Shown: positions 26,501 to 38,100 of the stretch, one piece after another | How positions within the stretch are numbered: position 1 is the stretch's first letter | How the letters are laid out: the number at the start of each line of letters is the position of its first letter | DNA from: Liolophura sinensis | Taxonomy: Eukaryota > Mollusca > Polyplacophora > Chitonida > Chitonidae | NCBI RefSeq assembly: GCF_032854445.1 | Contig: NC_088300.1 | Span: 61,354,984-61,418,983, forward strand | Reading direction: 5' to 3' | Length of the DNA stretch: 64,000 nt | The notes under the pieces: model-generated | What the model was told of the DNA's origin: nothing | Seen by the model: the letters and a program-made list of their open reading frames with translations, nothing else | Databases searched by the model: none | Program-made: the position numbers and the translations under genes

Positions 26501-27889
26501 ATGTTAATTCAGCAAGCTAAATGATCTCCCTACTTATTTAAAGGGACATACCGCCAGCGTTGAAAAATTGCACTGTTATTTTAGACGTCATCTACATGAA
26601 GCTTCCAGATATGATGTCTAATGACAAGTATCCGACTTTAAATGAACAATATTCAGTTTTATCCAGGATTTCCCATCGACCATAAAGTCACTCAAGCCTC
26701 TGTATTTAGAAAGCATGTTTTTTTGAGTCAGTTACCTCCCCTTGTCTTCATGATGGAAAATGTTCAGCTGACTTGAATGTCAAACAAAGTATTCTGTTGT
26801 AATTACGTGGTCTACTGTGTAACTTTAGTTCTACCGTACAGATCATTGGCAATTACAAATACTTTGTAAAACTTTATCGATGGAAAGGAAGATCACATTT
26901 GGTTTACTAGGCTTATAATTTGCTTTCAATCTATCATATTGTCTATATGTGCGATCCACGAGCAAACATTGCATTGTGAGAATCTTTGCCCTGTCTCTTT
27001 TGCATGTTATCTCATTGAGCAGACAGTTTAGACCAGTGACTGATTTCCCCTTGTAATTCTCTTAATTGACATTTTTTGGAAAATATAGGCCCACAAGGTT
27101 TAGTTAGGAGTGAGTGATTGGGGTTTAACGTCGTACTCAACAATTTTTCAGTCATATGACGACCGGTTTAGTTAGGATTCAAAGGCAACTCATTTCTGTA
27201 TTTAGCTGAACCAACTAAAAAATTCTGAATTTCTTTTGGTGGTATGTCCCTTTAGCATTCTGACATTTATCTTGTTGGTCGACCGACTGAGCGAATGTCA
27301 GAAATATAAAATATGGAGGTAGTACATTTAACGTTGTAATAAGCTAAATGTATGCTTGGATTTGCAGTACCAGTAAAGTGAGGTTGTATCCAACAGTCCT
27401 CCTCCTTCCTTCCACTTTAAGCTTTTGTTCACTATAATCATCAAAGGCAACTAGTGTGGGTGCGATTTCATGTACAATGACCATGGGAATCACCTGTCTG
27501 TAAATATGTTCAGTATATACAATAACACTTACACGGTCACTTTTCAAGGGCATAACACAACCATCAGACGTTATAATTTTCCCCTAAAATAGGTACATCA
27601 CGATTTCTTGAACTGCTTAAATGACTGTACTTGTTGCCCTTATTTTGACATTTCTGGGAAATTTACTCAGTTTACCTGCCCAAGGTCCGAAACGCCGACT
27701 CAGGTCTCGATAAACACCTAGCTGTTTAGCAATACACGCCGTAAAAAAGTCAACAGTATAAAATGTTAGATCGATTGTTTTTTTAACAACGTAAAGGGCT
27801 CCTACGACTGCCAGAGTATCTCTTCCTGATGACAAGTGACAAGAGATTTCTTTGACCAGGAACTCGAACCTGTCGATTGCTGCAGCCAT
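20542..27889 (-). CDS. HSDL1: Hydroxysteroid dehydrogenase-like protein 1 (HSDL1), nine exons
   Basis: HSDL1 is a short-chain dehydrogenase/reductase related to the HSD17B3/B12 branch. Exons on the minus strand: 27676-27889, 25430-25552, 24678-24788, 24310-24368, 23495-23539, 22955-22989, 21759-21840, 21324-21551 and 20542-20712. They total 1068 nt, or 355 residues plus stop, all in phase. Seen: the cofactor loop TGSSEGIG (about 74-81), NIILISK, NNVG (151-154), catalytic Ser in VSSGA (205-206), YAATK (Tyr219, Lys223), and then [11 protein letters not shown] and [18 protein letters not shown], which is typical of HSDL1. The start [11 protein letters not shown] matches the family N-terminus. 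The catalytic Tyr is present, whereas vertebrate HSDL1 is described as having Phe there. The C-terminal exon is basic ([11 protein letters not shown]). Confidence 0.95.
22689..22888 (-). mobile_element. SINE-1 copy with internal deletion
   Basis: Tail gatttgattgatgtcttacg, body cagcattttggtgggaggaa, a G-run, and then head-side sequence cattggtgagaggctcctgg. The middle (the gttgctggcagacc part) is deleted. It lies in HSDL1 intron 6. Confidence 0.8.
22955..22989 (-). CDS. HSDL1: HSDL1 35-nt microexon (exon 6)
   Basis: The microexon encodes [11 protein letters not shown] plus two bases of an Arg codon, between acceptor tgtcattccag and donor AAAAG|GTGGGT. It supplies the segment that aligns with the family's conserved LPGM stretch (Q replaces G here). 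Its length of 35 nt is exactly what is needed to restore the frame between exons 5 and 7. Confidence 0.9.
23172..23445 (-). mobile_element. SINE-3-like copy
   Basis: Read on the minus strand it carries caacccagccatggacaggg, a motif also found near 40330 and 59610, and a tail resembling tgagtattatgtatggcatt. The family shares the attcttgagtacggcat type of 3' end with SINE-1. It lies in HSDL1 intron 5. Confidence 0.5.
23853..24115 (-). mobile_element. Full-length SINE-1 with 13-bp target-site duplication
   Basis: TTATTTATCAGTT flanks the element at 23840-23852 and 24116-24128. Tail gattggttttacgccgtact; body gcattatggtgggtggaaac; head ending gagtcacagaggcccc followed by a C-run. It lies in HSDL1 intron 4. 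Confidence 0.9.
25936..25975. repeat. (TG)n and poly-G low-complexity tract
   Basis: A run of TG repeats is followed by a long G run broken by one A. It is a simple repeat in HSDL1 intron 1, and its length is likely to be unreliable in assemblies. Confidence 0.85.
26077..26436 (-). mobile_element. SINE-2 copy carrying a 40-bp SINE-1 insertion
   Basis: It reads from the tail (gagtgcttggggtttagcat, tatatgacgacaaaggagtc) to a tRNA-like head that in sense orientation contains cttcgggaggcatttgatcc. A related copy in the opposite orientation is at 35213-35545. A micro-insertion at 26174-26213 interrupts it. Confidence 0.75.
26174..26213 (+). mobile_element. Extremely 5'-truncated SINE-1 insertion (40 bp)
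   Basis: Only the last bases of SINE-1 (aggacggcgtaaaacaccaa) plus a poly-A run are present. They are flanked by the 12-bp duplication AATTTGCCTCCT at 26162-26173 and 26214-26225. Retrotransposition, rather than decay, explains the small size. Confidence 0.85.
26503..27340. mobile_element. Hairpin MITE (second copy) split by a 712-bp element
   Basis: The two halves (gttaattcagcaagctaaat ... ctacttattta, and agcattctgacatttatctt ... ggaggtagtacatttaacgt) match the 7741-7860 element. The break corresponds to its middle. Confidence 0.75.
26541..27252. mobile_element. 712-bp TIR element with TA target duplication
   Basis: It begins aagggacataccgcca and ends tggtggtatgtccctt, an inverted match of 15 of 16 bases. 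It is flanked by TA at 26539-26540 and 27253-27254. No transposase reading frame was seen. A SINE-2 tail fragment (about 27104-27164) is nested inside. A TA-specific (Tc1/mariner-type) non-autonomous element is likely but not proven. Confidence 0.8.
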
Positions 27890-29028
27890 GCTGCCTGGAT
27901 GTGTACAACGTGCTTTTTTACCTCCCAACACAGAAGATCGACATCTAACATTACATCAGAACAAGGTTATGCCTTCCGATCCAGGTTAAACAAATATATG
28001 CCTACGTGCCATCAAATCACAGTCATAACGCCCTCTAACTAGAACGCCCTCTACCTACCCTCTATCTATGGCCAATAAATGTTGCTATATGTTGCTATGG
28101 TAAAATACACATTTTTACATTATTTCTTGACTGAAAGTTTGTAAAATGATTTCACGTGAATATGATTGTTGTATAGAGAAATGAACAGAGAATATTTGAT
28201 ATTTCTGACAAAGATTACACAGCTAGGTCTACTGATAATTGTCACATACTTCCAAAAATACATAGGCTTACAGGGACACGTACATGGCGCCCGCTGACTG
28301 ACCAGTATTGTTGTTGTAGACCGTCAACTGCAAACACGTAGGACCCCTGGCGTGTAGGTAGTGTGTGTTAAGGTAGATGGCGTTCTTGCAAGAGGGCGTT
28401 TTGACCTGATTTCGTGCCATCTATCTTGTATTATCTCTGGAGGTGTTGGGCCATTCTACACGGTGACATTATTTTACACAGATTGTGTGTTAGATTTTCT
28501 TAGAGTCATCATGCCAGGAATGGTTCTAATTAACATGATGTGATTAGGCCTACATATACAGTTTCAGTTTTTTATAGTTGCATGAGATCTGTTTTTAAAG
28601 ATTTAATTTATGATTTCTACTCCGTGTATTGCCAGTTTCATTAATTATAATCTCAACTCTGCGATGAAACTTAAAAATACTTCATAAATAAATATCGCTG
28701 TAACTGGAAGACATACTTCTTCAAAACTTATTTAAACTACAATTAATTGAGATGGAGGTGCAGATTTTTTTTCCCACTTTACTTCGGTTGATTCCGAAAA
28801 GCCTCGTTTTGGTTGGAGATTTTTCTGGAAATGTTGGTTTACAGGGGGTTTCCCAACCGGAAATGACGACATTTTAGGTGAAGTCCACGTCTACCTTCCC
28901 TAAGGACCAATGAATGAATCAAAACAGCATCACATGGGCAACAGCGAACACATCAGATTGAGTGATGTGAAACTTTTGATGTCATCCGTCTGCTCCTTGG
29001 ACTGGATGGTGCAAGAAAGACTGCCTCG
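27890..29028. promoter_or_regulatory. HSDL1/PERK head-to-head promoter region
   Basis: About 1.1 kb lie between the two start codons, which point away from each other. It must hold both 5' UTRs and core promoters. No TATA box or repeat was recognised in it. Confidence 0.5.
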
Positions 29029-29183
29029 ATGGGGCGCAGAAAAAACAAATGGTCGGCGAGATTGTGGAGTGTCATTGCGTCTGTAGCCACCCTTTTCATA
29101 GCAAAATCGGGTGTGTCAAGCACTGCAACAACAACATCTGCGGAAAATGTGAAAACACCATGCAAAATCCCGCAAGATTATTC
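29029..29183 (+). CDS. EIF2AK3: PERK exon 1: signal peptide
   Basis: The exon opens [20 protein letters not shown], giving a basic n-region and a hydrophobic core. A small-residue cleavage region (GVSSTA) and a Thr-rich luminal start follow. Donor TATTC|GTGAGT. It joins exon 2 ([10 protein letters not shown]) in phase. Confidence 0.88.
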
Positions 29184-32100
29184 GTGAGTCATGTTTCTTT
29201 ATCTGTTTATCTGAAGATGTTGCATACAGCACAACAGTATAAGTCAAGCTGACACGATACATGTGATGACATTATTATGATGTTAATTATAAAATTAATC
29301 TGTAGCTAACGTTCTCACGAGTCTAATCTGACACTCAAGTGTCATAGCATGATTGACAGCCAGCGAGAGCGTCGGGGTAGAGTGACAGGTGTTACGGATG
29401 CGTCATGAATGTGTAGTGTATACAATCACAGCTTGTGACAGCGTGTGTTTCAGACAGTGCAACAGTAGCCATCGTCTTGTCTGATCATAGTCAAGAGATC
29501 TCACAACTGGACATTTGATAGAGTGTCTCTGACTCATGCCTCAGACGATTTACTGATCATAATTTCCTTCTTGCAGACATGTATCACTTATGATATCTAA
29601 GGAATACATGCAAAAATCTGTTTCTGCCCTAAAGTCAAATCGTCTTTTTTTCTGACCGGTATGTAAGCCAATTAGTATGTATGCTTTATAGCTTGTTGTA
29701 ATTACCAGTTTATGTTGTCAAGCATTCTTCCAAATGCACATAATCTCCCAGTATTCCATACTGTAATATATTCATTTAGTTTGCAATTTATCATGACAGC
29801 TGTGCTTAATAGATTGACTCCATTTCTTCTATAATGTCTTTAACCTGCAAGACCATTTTTCTGTGCTCTGAGACACTTATAGTAATAGTTTGCATTATTG
29901 TTTTTATGTAACGGTAGCTCAAACCCCATTTATTGTGTTACGAGAATGTGTAACAGTAAATCAGCATTGTGAAGTGAAATTTAGACCAACATGCCAACAT
30001 TGCCATCAAATTATTACTTTCAGGTTTATTCTTAACAGACATTGTAAGTGTAAGAAGAAAACTGGTACAGCCTGAATAAAGTAAAGTAACTTAGGTGCTA
30101 CATGAAAATTAGATTACGTACAGTTTCTGTATATGCACTTACATGGGACGAGAGTGGAGGCTCTAACAAAAGAATTTCTTTCTGTGCTGTTGGCTGATGA
30201 GTTTGTTAATTTTCTGTAGAAACCTGATGCTTGTGAGCACGCTAGATGGTAAGATGTCTGCCCTGGATCTAAATCAGAAGGGGTCGATGGCCTGGAGCAT
30301 TAACACTGGCAGTCAGCCTCTTCTTTCCTCCAGTATCAGTAAACTTGGGGTAAGCCTAACTCTGTAAGAATCCTACATGAAATGTATAAAAATCAACAGA
30401 AACATCATAGCCAAAATGTTATTATTTTGTTTGTTAGGCAACATATACATTACGACGTGACACGTATAGGATCTCCATCCTGTAGTGTTGTATACAGAGA
30501 TTAATTTTAAAACAGTGCTTCTTATTGTTTTTTACAGTGTCCTGTATATTTGTCCAAAGGGTATCCTCAAGTCAAATATTTAGAGCAGCTACATTGGCAG
30601 TGTAGATGTTAGTTTGACATAAATGCACATTTAAGCTGAGAATTATTTTCTCATGCACTATACCAAATTATTGGTAAATATTTTTCACCTGATTTTGTTG
30701 TAAAATGTTTGTAGATCATGAGAAATGGGGAGCGAACTCGGTTGATCCCATCATTGGATGGAGGCCTGTATCAATATAATGGAGAGAGTATTGAGGCTGT
30801 TCCTTTCACAGCTGAGACTTTGCTCAGTTCTTCTTTCAAGCTGAGCGAAAACACTGTTGTTGTTGGTGGAAAAGAACTCTGCACATATGGACTGGAAAAA
30901 CAAACAGGACAGGTGTGTACTCTGTGTCCTTAATGTGTATTTTTGTGTAAACAATGTGAAAAGTAAAAAAGAAAATCAAGGGATAGGTTACTTTAGATTT
31001 GTCCAAACTTAAATGTTATTTTGGATTATTGCGAGAGGATTTTTTGATGGTATTACATGTAGGTGTATGATAGCACAATCTATGAATAAGTTGGGGAGAT
31101 TTACCAGCTATTTTATTAGAAAAGAAATGTTCGTTTTTGTTTTTTTGTTTTACCATTAGTAACATAATTAGGACAGTCATTGCCTTCCCTCTTATATTAG
31201 GTATTATGTATTACTATCAAAATGAGATGGAAGTCTCTCAATCTTTTCCTTTCGTACATTGCCAGTGTGATATAAAACCTCAATCATTCATTCAAATAAA
31301 CTCAGTTAGCAGGAAAACTTCCTCTACCTCCATTTTAGTAGTTGTGGATTTTGTTCTTGTTTAATCAACTTTTTTTCAAATATTCATGCGAAATGATTTT
31401 CTGAAAACTCTGACATTATGTCATATTATGTTATAGTTTATAATAGGGGCAAATTTGGATGTTGCAACCTTCTTGCTCAACATATATAGGACAACATTAG
31501 TCTATGTACTATTTACAGACTAAGAATTTTTCTAGAAATGTGTTTGATATTTGTTGTGTGGGTGTTGAAGGTGTAGGGATATATTTTGGTTCCCATGAAT
31601 GCTTTCTCTCACTGTATGTTGCTGTGTGTTTGTCAGACTCGGTACAGGTGCACTGTACAAGGCTGTACCCTGGTGGGGAATAAGGAAGTCTCTGAGGAAG
31701 AGGATATTCTAATGATAACCAGGAACACTCACACTGTCAGAGCTGTGGACTCCCGGACTGGGGCAGAGAGGTGGGCGAAAGAAGCAATAGATTCATGATC
31801 ATAAATCTGATATAAATATCAAAACCAGTTTCCTATTTTTCTATTTTCATAGAAACAAAAAGAAGTAAAAAAAATAAAAAGCTCAGAGAACACCACAAAA
31901 ACTGTATTTTGATTTTAAATGACACCGTGCAGATATTCCCAAAAAGATCTGAGTTTTTTTTTAGAAACATAAGCAATAACTAACAGTCTGCTTCTAATCT
32001 ATCTCACTGTGAGCAACATGTCAAGATTTAGTTTGCTTATAAATATGATAAAATCTATGGCAGTAAGTAAATTTTCAGTATTCAGTCTGCTTCTAATCTA

Positions 32101-35100
32101 TCTCACTGTGAGCAACATGTCAAGATTTAGTTTGCTTATAAATATGATAAAATCTATGGCAGTAACTCAGTTTTCAGTATTCTCTATGTAACGTAAACCT
32201 GTGACACAAATACAAGTAAACTTGAGCATTGAAGTAGATATAGGGAAATAGAATTTGGAATAATTGCATGTACTTGTATGTACAATGAATTGCGTCTGTA
32301 GGTGGAATTTTAGCGTAGGCCAGCATGAAGTTCACCTGTTTGAAGGTGTGAAGAAGGTGATACAGACAGACACATCTGAGGAAGAAGATGATGATGGAAT
32401 CTCCATAGTGACATGTCAGCATTCAGGTAAGACATTGTCATTAATGATTGGGTTCAAATAGATAGAAGAACCAATTTGATTTGTGTGTTTTCTTCACTGG
32501 GTCTTCCGAGTTATACCACAAATTAATGGTGAACCTTTATGTAATTCACTAGTGTTTAAGGTACCTGAAAAGCCACGTGTCTAGCTTAAAGTTATGGCTA
32601 GCAGCAGGAGGGTTCAAGTCTGCAGTCGTAGTGGTTGTATACCTTAATTATTTTGAAAGTTATTTAACAGTCAAACTTTCATGTACCTCATTCCTTGTTT
32701 TGGAGGCTGTTCATGCCAATGTGCACAACTTCCACAAGTCCTGCTACATGAAGGTCTTGGAAATGTTCTACAAAAGATCCAAAAGATCAAGGATTCAGTC
32801 CACAAGATAAGGTGACATTACATTTGTGTAGATATCTGTTTTCAGCTCATTTTTATTTGTAATGATTACCTCAAATAAAATGCGTGAGCAATGCTTGAAC
32901 AAACACCTGTTGGTGTCATTTAAAGTAAAGAATTACAGATTGCTGCGGCAGACAAGCACATCTCTTAGATTGGCACTACTAAGAATCCCACCCTTCAATG
33001 CAAGCGTCACAAGTTATCCTTACCAAAAGAGACTGTTGATAAAGTCCAGTCATTCCTTGTGAAGAATGCTGTTCTGCTTCCATGCAGAAACGCCAAACTC
33101 TTCAGCTCAGCATCAATTGCTACATTGTACAAGCAGTTTAAAATTCAGCATCCTTCAACCTTTATTGCATGTACAATGTTCTATAGACTGCGGCCTCCAC
33201 ACGTGAAACTGATGAGTCTTTATACCAGTGTTTATGTCAGTATTACACAAACACCAACCTTAAAATCTTGGTCATAAATAGCCTGGTTGACAGTAACAAG
33301 GACAGTAATCAAGGACTATAGAATCAAAGACATTTACTAGGCTATAGAATGCAGTGTGGCCTAAGGAAGAAGGGAATAAGTTCTACAAGACGGGATTTAT
33401 TGACCATAGCTGTACCAAATGTTCTGATGATGGGATTAAAGACCTGATTGTTCAGTTGAGCTCAAATACCGAAATCTTTGGAAGGTATGGGTAACCTCGA
33501 AAGGTCCATTGAAACAATTAAGAAAATTGCTGTCCACCAAAATGGGGACTGTGTATACCCTTATCAAAGATTTGAGTAAGGAGGTTGTATTTTTAACTTG
33601 CCATCTTCACACTTGATCGTCGCAGCATAATCAATTCCAGAAGTTAAAGAACAACTTACGTGACGGATGGGTGATGGTGTTAGATTTTTTCTGCTATTGG
33701 TGTCCACAGAACGGATTTAACAAAGTAACTACAGAATCCATGGTTTTTCTTACTGCTGATCACAAACATGACCATCATTACTATTGTCTCCGGCCACACG
33801 TCTCCATGCAACCTGTGTATGGTCATGGATATCGCCTGGGCTCTGCCCGGTTTCCTCCCACCATAATGCTGGCTGCCGTCGTATAAGTGAAATATTACGG
33901 CGCAAAACATCAATCAAATAAATAAATAAATAAATAAATCAAGCTAAGAAGAATAGGTTCCCAGTTCCCTAAGCAAGCTTGCTGTAAGAGGCAACTAATT
34001 TAGACACAATGTGTTTCTTACCTGTTGAGTATTTTTGTATTGTGAGTTACATTGTTTTCACAGCAAAGTATGTGAAATATTGCTCATGCAGCAAAAAAAC
34101 ACCAATCAATCATTGAAAAGTATAACTGCCACGTTTATGGTTGTGACAGTACTGTGAGCTTCATGTATATTTGCTGAATATTGCTGGATGTGGCCGTAAA
34201 CACTAATCAGTCAAAATTTATGTTCTGTTATAGAACTTGGTGTCTCAGTTACACACGCGACTGTGGGAAAGAGATGGCTGTTAGATTGTATTAGAGAAAA
34301 ATACAATGAAGGAACTTTGCCTGCCCAATATTGAAAACACACTTGTTCCCTGATTAAAAATATTTTAAAGTTATTCATGGAATACTTCTCAAGAAGAAAG
34401 ATCATATAGTTTACCATGCATTTCATATTAGCTATTGCAGATTCTATAGAATTTCACACTTTCAAAACATAGGCTTTGAAGTTGCGCTAACTTGACTAAA
34501 GCATTCCATGGATTTACTCATTCCTGTGAGAAGAAAAGTGTTTACTTCACATCTGTCGTTTCTTGTTCTCCCTTTTTGTATGCATATTTGTGTCCATGTT
34601 ACACAAGCACCTGGTGTCTGGTCATGTATTTTTTCATATTTCACACACTCTTCATACTTGCGTCTTAGTTACACCCATTGTCAGTGCTATAAAACAGTAG
34701 GATTTTTGTTGGACTTCAACAAAGTGTAAATCCCCCCTTGTGTCACACATTGATTACCCCTTTTTGTGGGCTGACCCCAAGAACATTATTTGAAAAAAAA
34801 ACATTTTTTATTCTTTCAGCTTATAAAATAAAAACCTTAATTACATGTATGGTGTACTTGAAGAAATGTAAACATGGTTGCCACTTTTCGTACTTACCTG
34901 ATTGTGTTTCATAACAGGTGAGGAAGATCCACCAGTTCAGCAGACAGAATTTGAAGGAGTTCTGAAGGTGATAGTACCACGGGGCATGGTGGTGGCTGTC
35001 AGTAAAACTGATTCAGAGCAGGTCCTTTGGAAACGAGAGGTGAGGACCTGTAGATCTCTTGTGATGTGGTAGATAAGACCCTAAATCCTTCCAGTGAGGT

Positions 35101-38100
35101 ATTACTTTGGATGCACTTTGAAAACATTATTTATTAGATTTTCAGCACCGGAAAAGTATTGCGGGTTAATTATACAATAACCTGTCCAGATCAGGTAACA
35201 CACTTATAATAACACAGCTGGTAGAGCATCCGCTTCGCGGATGGGAGAACCAGGGTCAATTATGGGTCGGGTCACACCTAAGACCTTAAAAAAGAGGAAG
35301 TTGAGGATTCAGCATTAGTGCAATGGCTGGTTGACCAGTATCAGTATGATGGCTCGGGCGAGGCATCTTACTTGTCTTTGGTAAGTCGTCTCAGTGAGGC
35401 AGCACTGAATAAAAGAGAGTTGGAAATCTGTCCTGCAGCAAGCTGGCACATTACATACATTCTCCTTGTTGTCATATGATTGAAAAATTGTTAAGTACGA
35501 CATTAAACGCCAAGTACTCATTCACTCACTCACTCACTCATTCTCTCTAATGTGCCAAAACATGCACTGTGTGGGTGATCTCCCTGTTGTAAGAACAAGT
35601 AGATGATTTGCTGTACCTTGTACATGCAGAACACAAAATTATATTAGAAAAAACTCTTACCAGAATAACTTCTTGTCATTCATTCACAGTAGGTAACTTC
35701 TTGTCAGTCATTCACAGCAGGTACCCTGAATGACTTAAAAAAGAAAAGTGTTTTTTTAGAGGCAAAATAAATGTCGCAAAATATTATTTTTGGTGCTGAA
35801 ACTTACAATTTTCCAGTAGTATATCATTTCATGTTCCAAGAAAAACTCAAGATACAGTTCTAAACTCAAAAGAACTCTCAGAATCTGGAAAAAAATGGAC
35901 AAATTAGTGATGAACAAAATTTATGGTCATTTAGGATAGGTGTGTTTACCTTCTGAAATGTTCTTGGTTGCAGTTCCCCTCTCCCATTGCCAATGCCTGG
36001 ACAGTAAGCAAAGGGAAGTTGGAGCCGGTGAATCTGTTCAGTGAGCAAATCATCCCAGCTCTGACCGGATCTGCTGAATCAGAGACTGTTAACCTACCTC
36101 CTGAACCTCTGCTTTATGTGGGTACGTCATGCGCTATGAGTTTAGTTAGTGTCAGACTTTGTTTTTTGATAGTAAGCTGTCTCCTTCTTCAGATTTCTGT
36201 CAGAACCCTTATACACTTACACAAGGAGACACTATTGTGAACTTGCTGTAAATAATGTTAAATGTTGGGATGAATTCAGGTGTTAATGTACTAATGTGAC
36301 CACAGGTATCCACCAGGACCAGATGTATGTGCAGCCCTCAGTCAAGATGAAGGATATGGTATCCGAGGCATCGGCCGGATCATATCCGGGCAGGAATGGT
36401 AACAGTGATACTAACAGCGGTGTGGCGGTGCGTGTGCCCCGTGTCTCATGGAAGCCTTACCTGGCCACAGGTATTTAATGGAGAATGATATACCTAATAT
36501 CTTAGTATATGATAGTAGTGTGTTCAAATATTTGAATGTTAAATCTGTCATGTACAATATTTCATGAGATAAGATTATTGTTGATTGATCACATTTAATT
36601 GTTTTAATTGAGTTTCCATGAAGTTTTCACATTTATTTTAATGTGAAGGGACTACACAGGTGATTTTAAGAAAACAATCGATCAGCACACATCTATTCAA
36701 ATGTTTGCCATTATGTTGAAGTAGCCAAAGTAATTGCATTTCTCAAAATATCACCTTTATCTGTGCATGTTTTGCCATTCAAAATGGGTGATAAAGTTCC
36801 AAATGATTATAACTTTTTCAAACTTTAGAATCATTCTAACGCCGTATATGGTAAGTCTGGTATTCACTGAAAGGCAAGAATTTTAGCTGTTCTTGGTAAA
36901 TAGAGAAAATTTGATATGATCATCAGATAAGAAATTTGTGCCCAAAATCTCTAGTATAGCCTATTTAGCATTACGAGAAAGAGCTTTTAACATTGCATTC
37001 AGCAGTCGGGTGGAATGTATTGATCTTATTATATCATTACCAGCCCCATCACGAACACCAGCCCTGCGTGTAGGCTTTGAGCGGGCGAGCCTTCCTCTCC
37101 TTGGGGAAGAGGATTCTGTGATTGGCGAATCAGATTCCAGCGCTATGTCTGTGTGGCAGGATATGTACCCTTACGGTCAGTAAATTATTACCTTTACCTT
37201 AAGTATGATAATTTCTGCAATTATGTGTAATCACTCATGGACAAGGATGATGTGTGCTTGAAGTTGTCTTGAGGTCATCGCGGTAAGCTTGGCATCCATG
37301 TACATGAGAGCTCATGATGTGGCACAGCCCAACTCAAGTGATTGTGTGTAGTGGGCCCCAATGCTGATTGCCATATCAATGTAAGATTGACTGGCATACA
37401 TGTAACGACTTACATGAGCACAACTCCAATTTAGTTGTGTTTTTATTTCTCACGGGCACAAAGAACCAGACACAGCAGTCAACAAAGTTGAGTTGAGTTG
37501 TGTCTTAAGCCCCTGTGTATGACAAGCTTTGGTTGCTCATGATGACTAAACTTGACTGAATGCTCATGTTTCCTCTAACTGAAAATTGATGGCCTAATAT
37601 ACCCTAATTCCTCGACCTTTTCGCATGTGATAGAGCAACTTTTTATGCAGTTTATGCCCATTTTTAATTTGATTTTGGAGACAAAACTTCATGGGTCATA
37701 TTGGTCAATTTCAGGGCTTCACTAAAAGTATGATATTATCAGTCTTCACAGAATAATGTGTTCATAATATGCTTGAGTAAACACCTTGCAAATGTAAGGA
37801 AAGAGTGAAGAATTACAGTATGTCTGCTTTTGCGTTCTAATTCAGATGGTGGGTGTTACCTGTACCCAGACTTTACGCCTGTGTTACCACTAGAGGGAGC
37901 TGAAGATGCAGGCTTGCACAATAATGGTTCAGTGATGGATGAAGGCATGGATACCATTTCTGTGACACTATGGAATTGGTGGTAGGTGGAAGTTAGCTGC
38001 TTATCTTTAGAAAACTCCAACAAATGGGAGTAGCACTTGTCTCATTTGCCTCTTTGGAAACATGGGGAGGTCATGATCATCTAGAAATGCTGATGGCCCC

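Noticed and set aside
35213-35290. Possible tRNA gene
   Set aside because: The tRNA-like A-box and B-box region has no complete cloverleaf or CCA-proximal stem and continues into a SINE-2 body.
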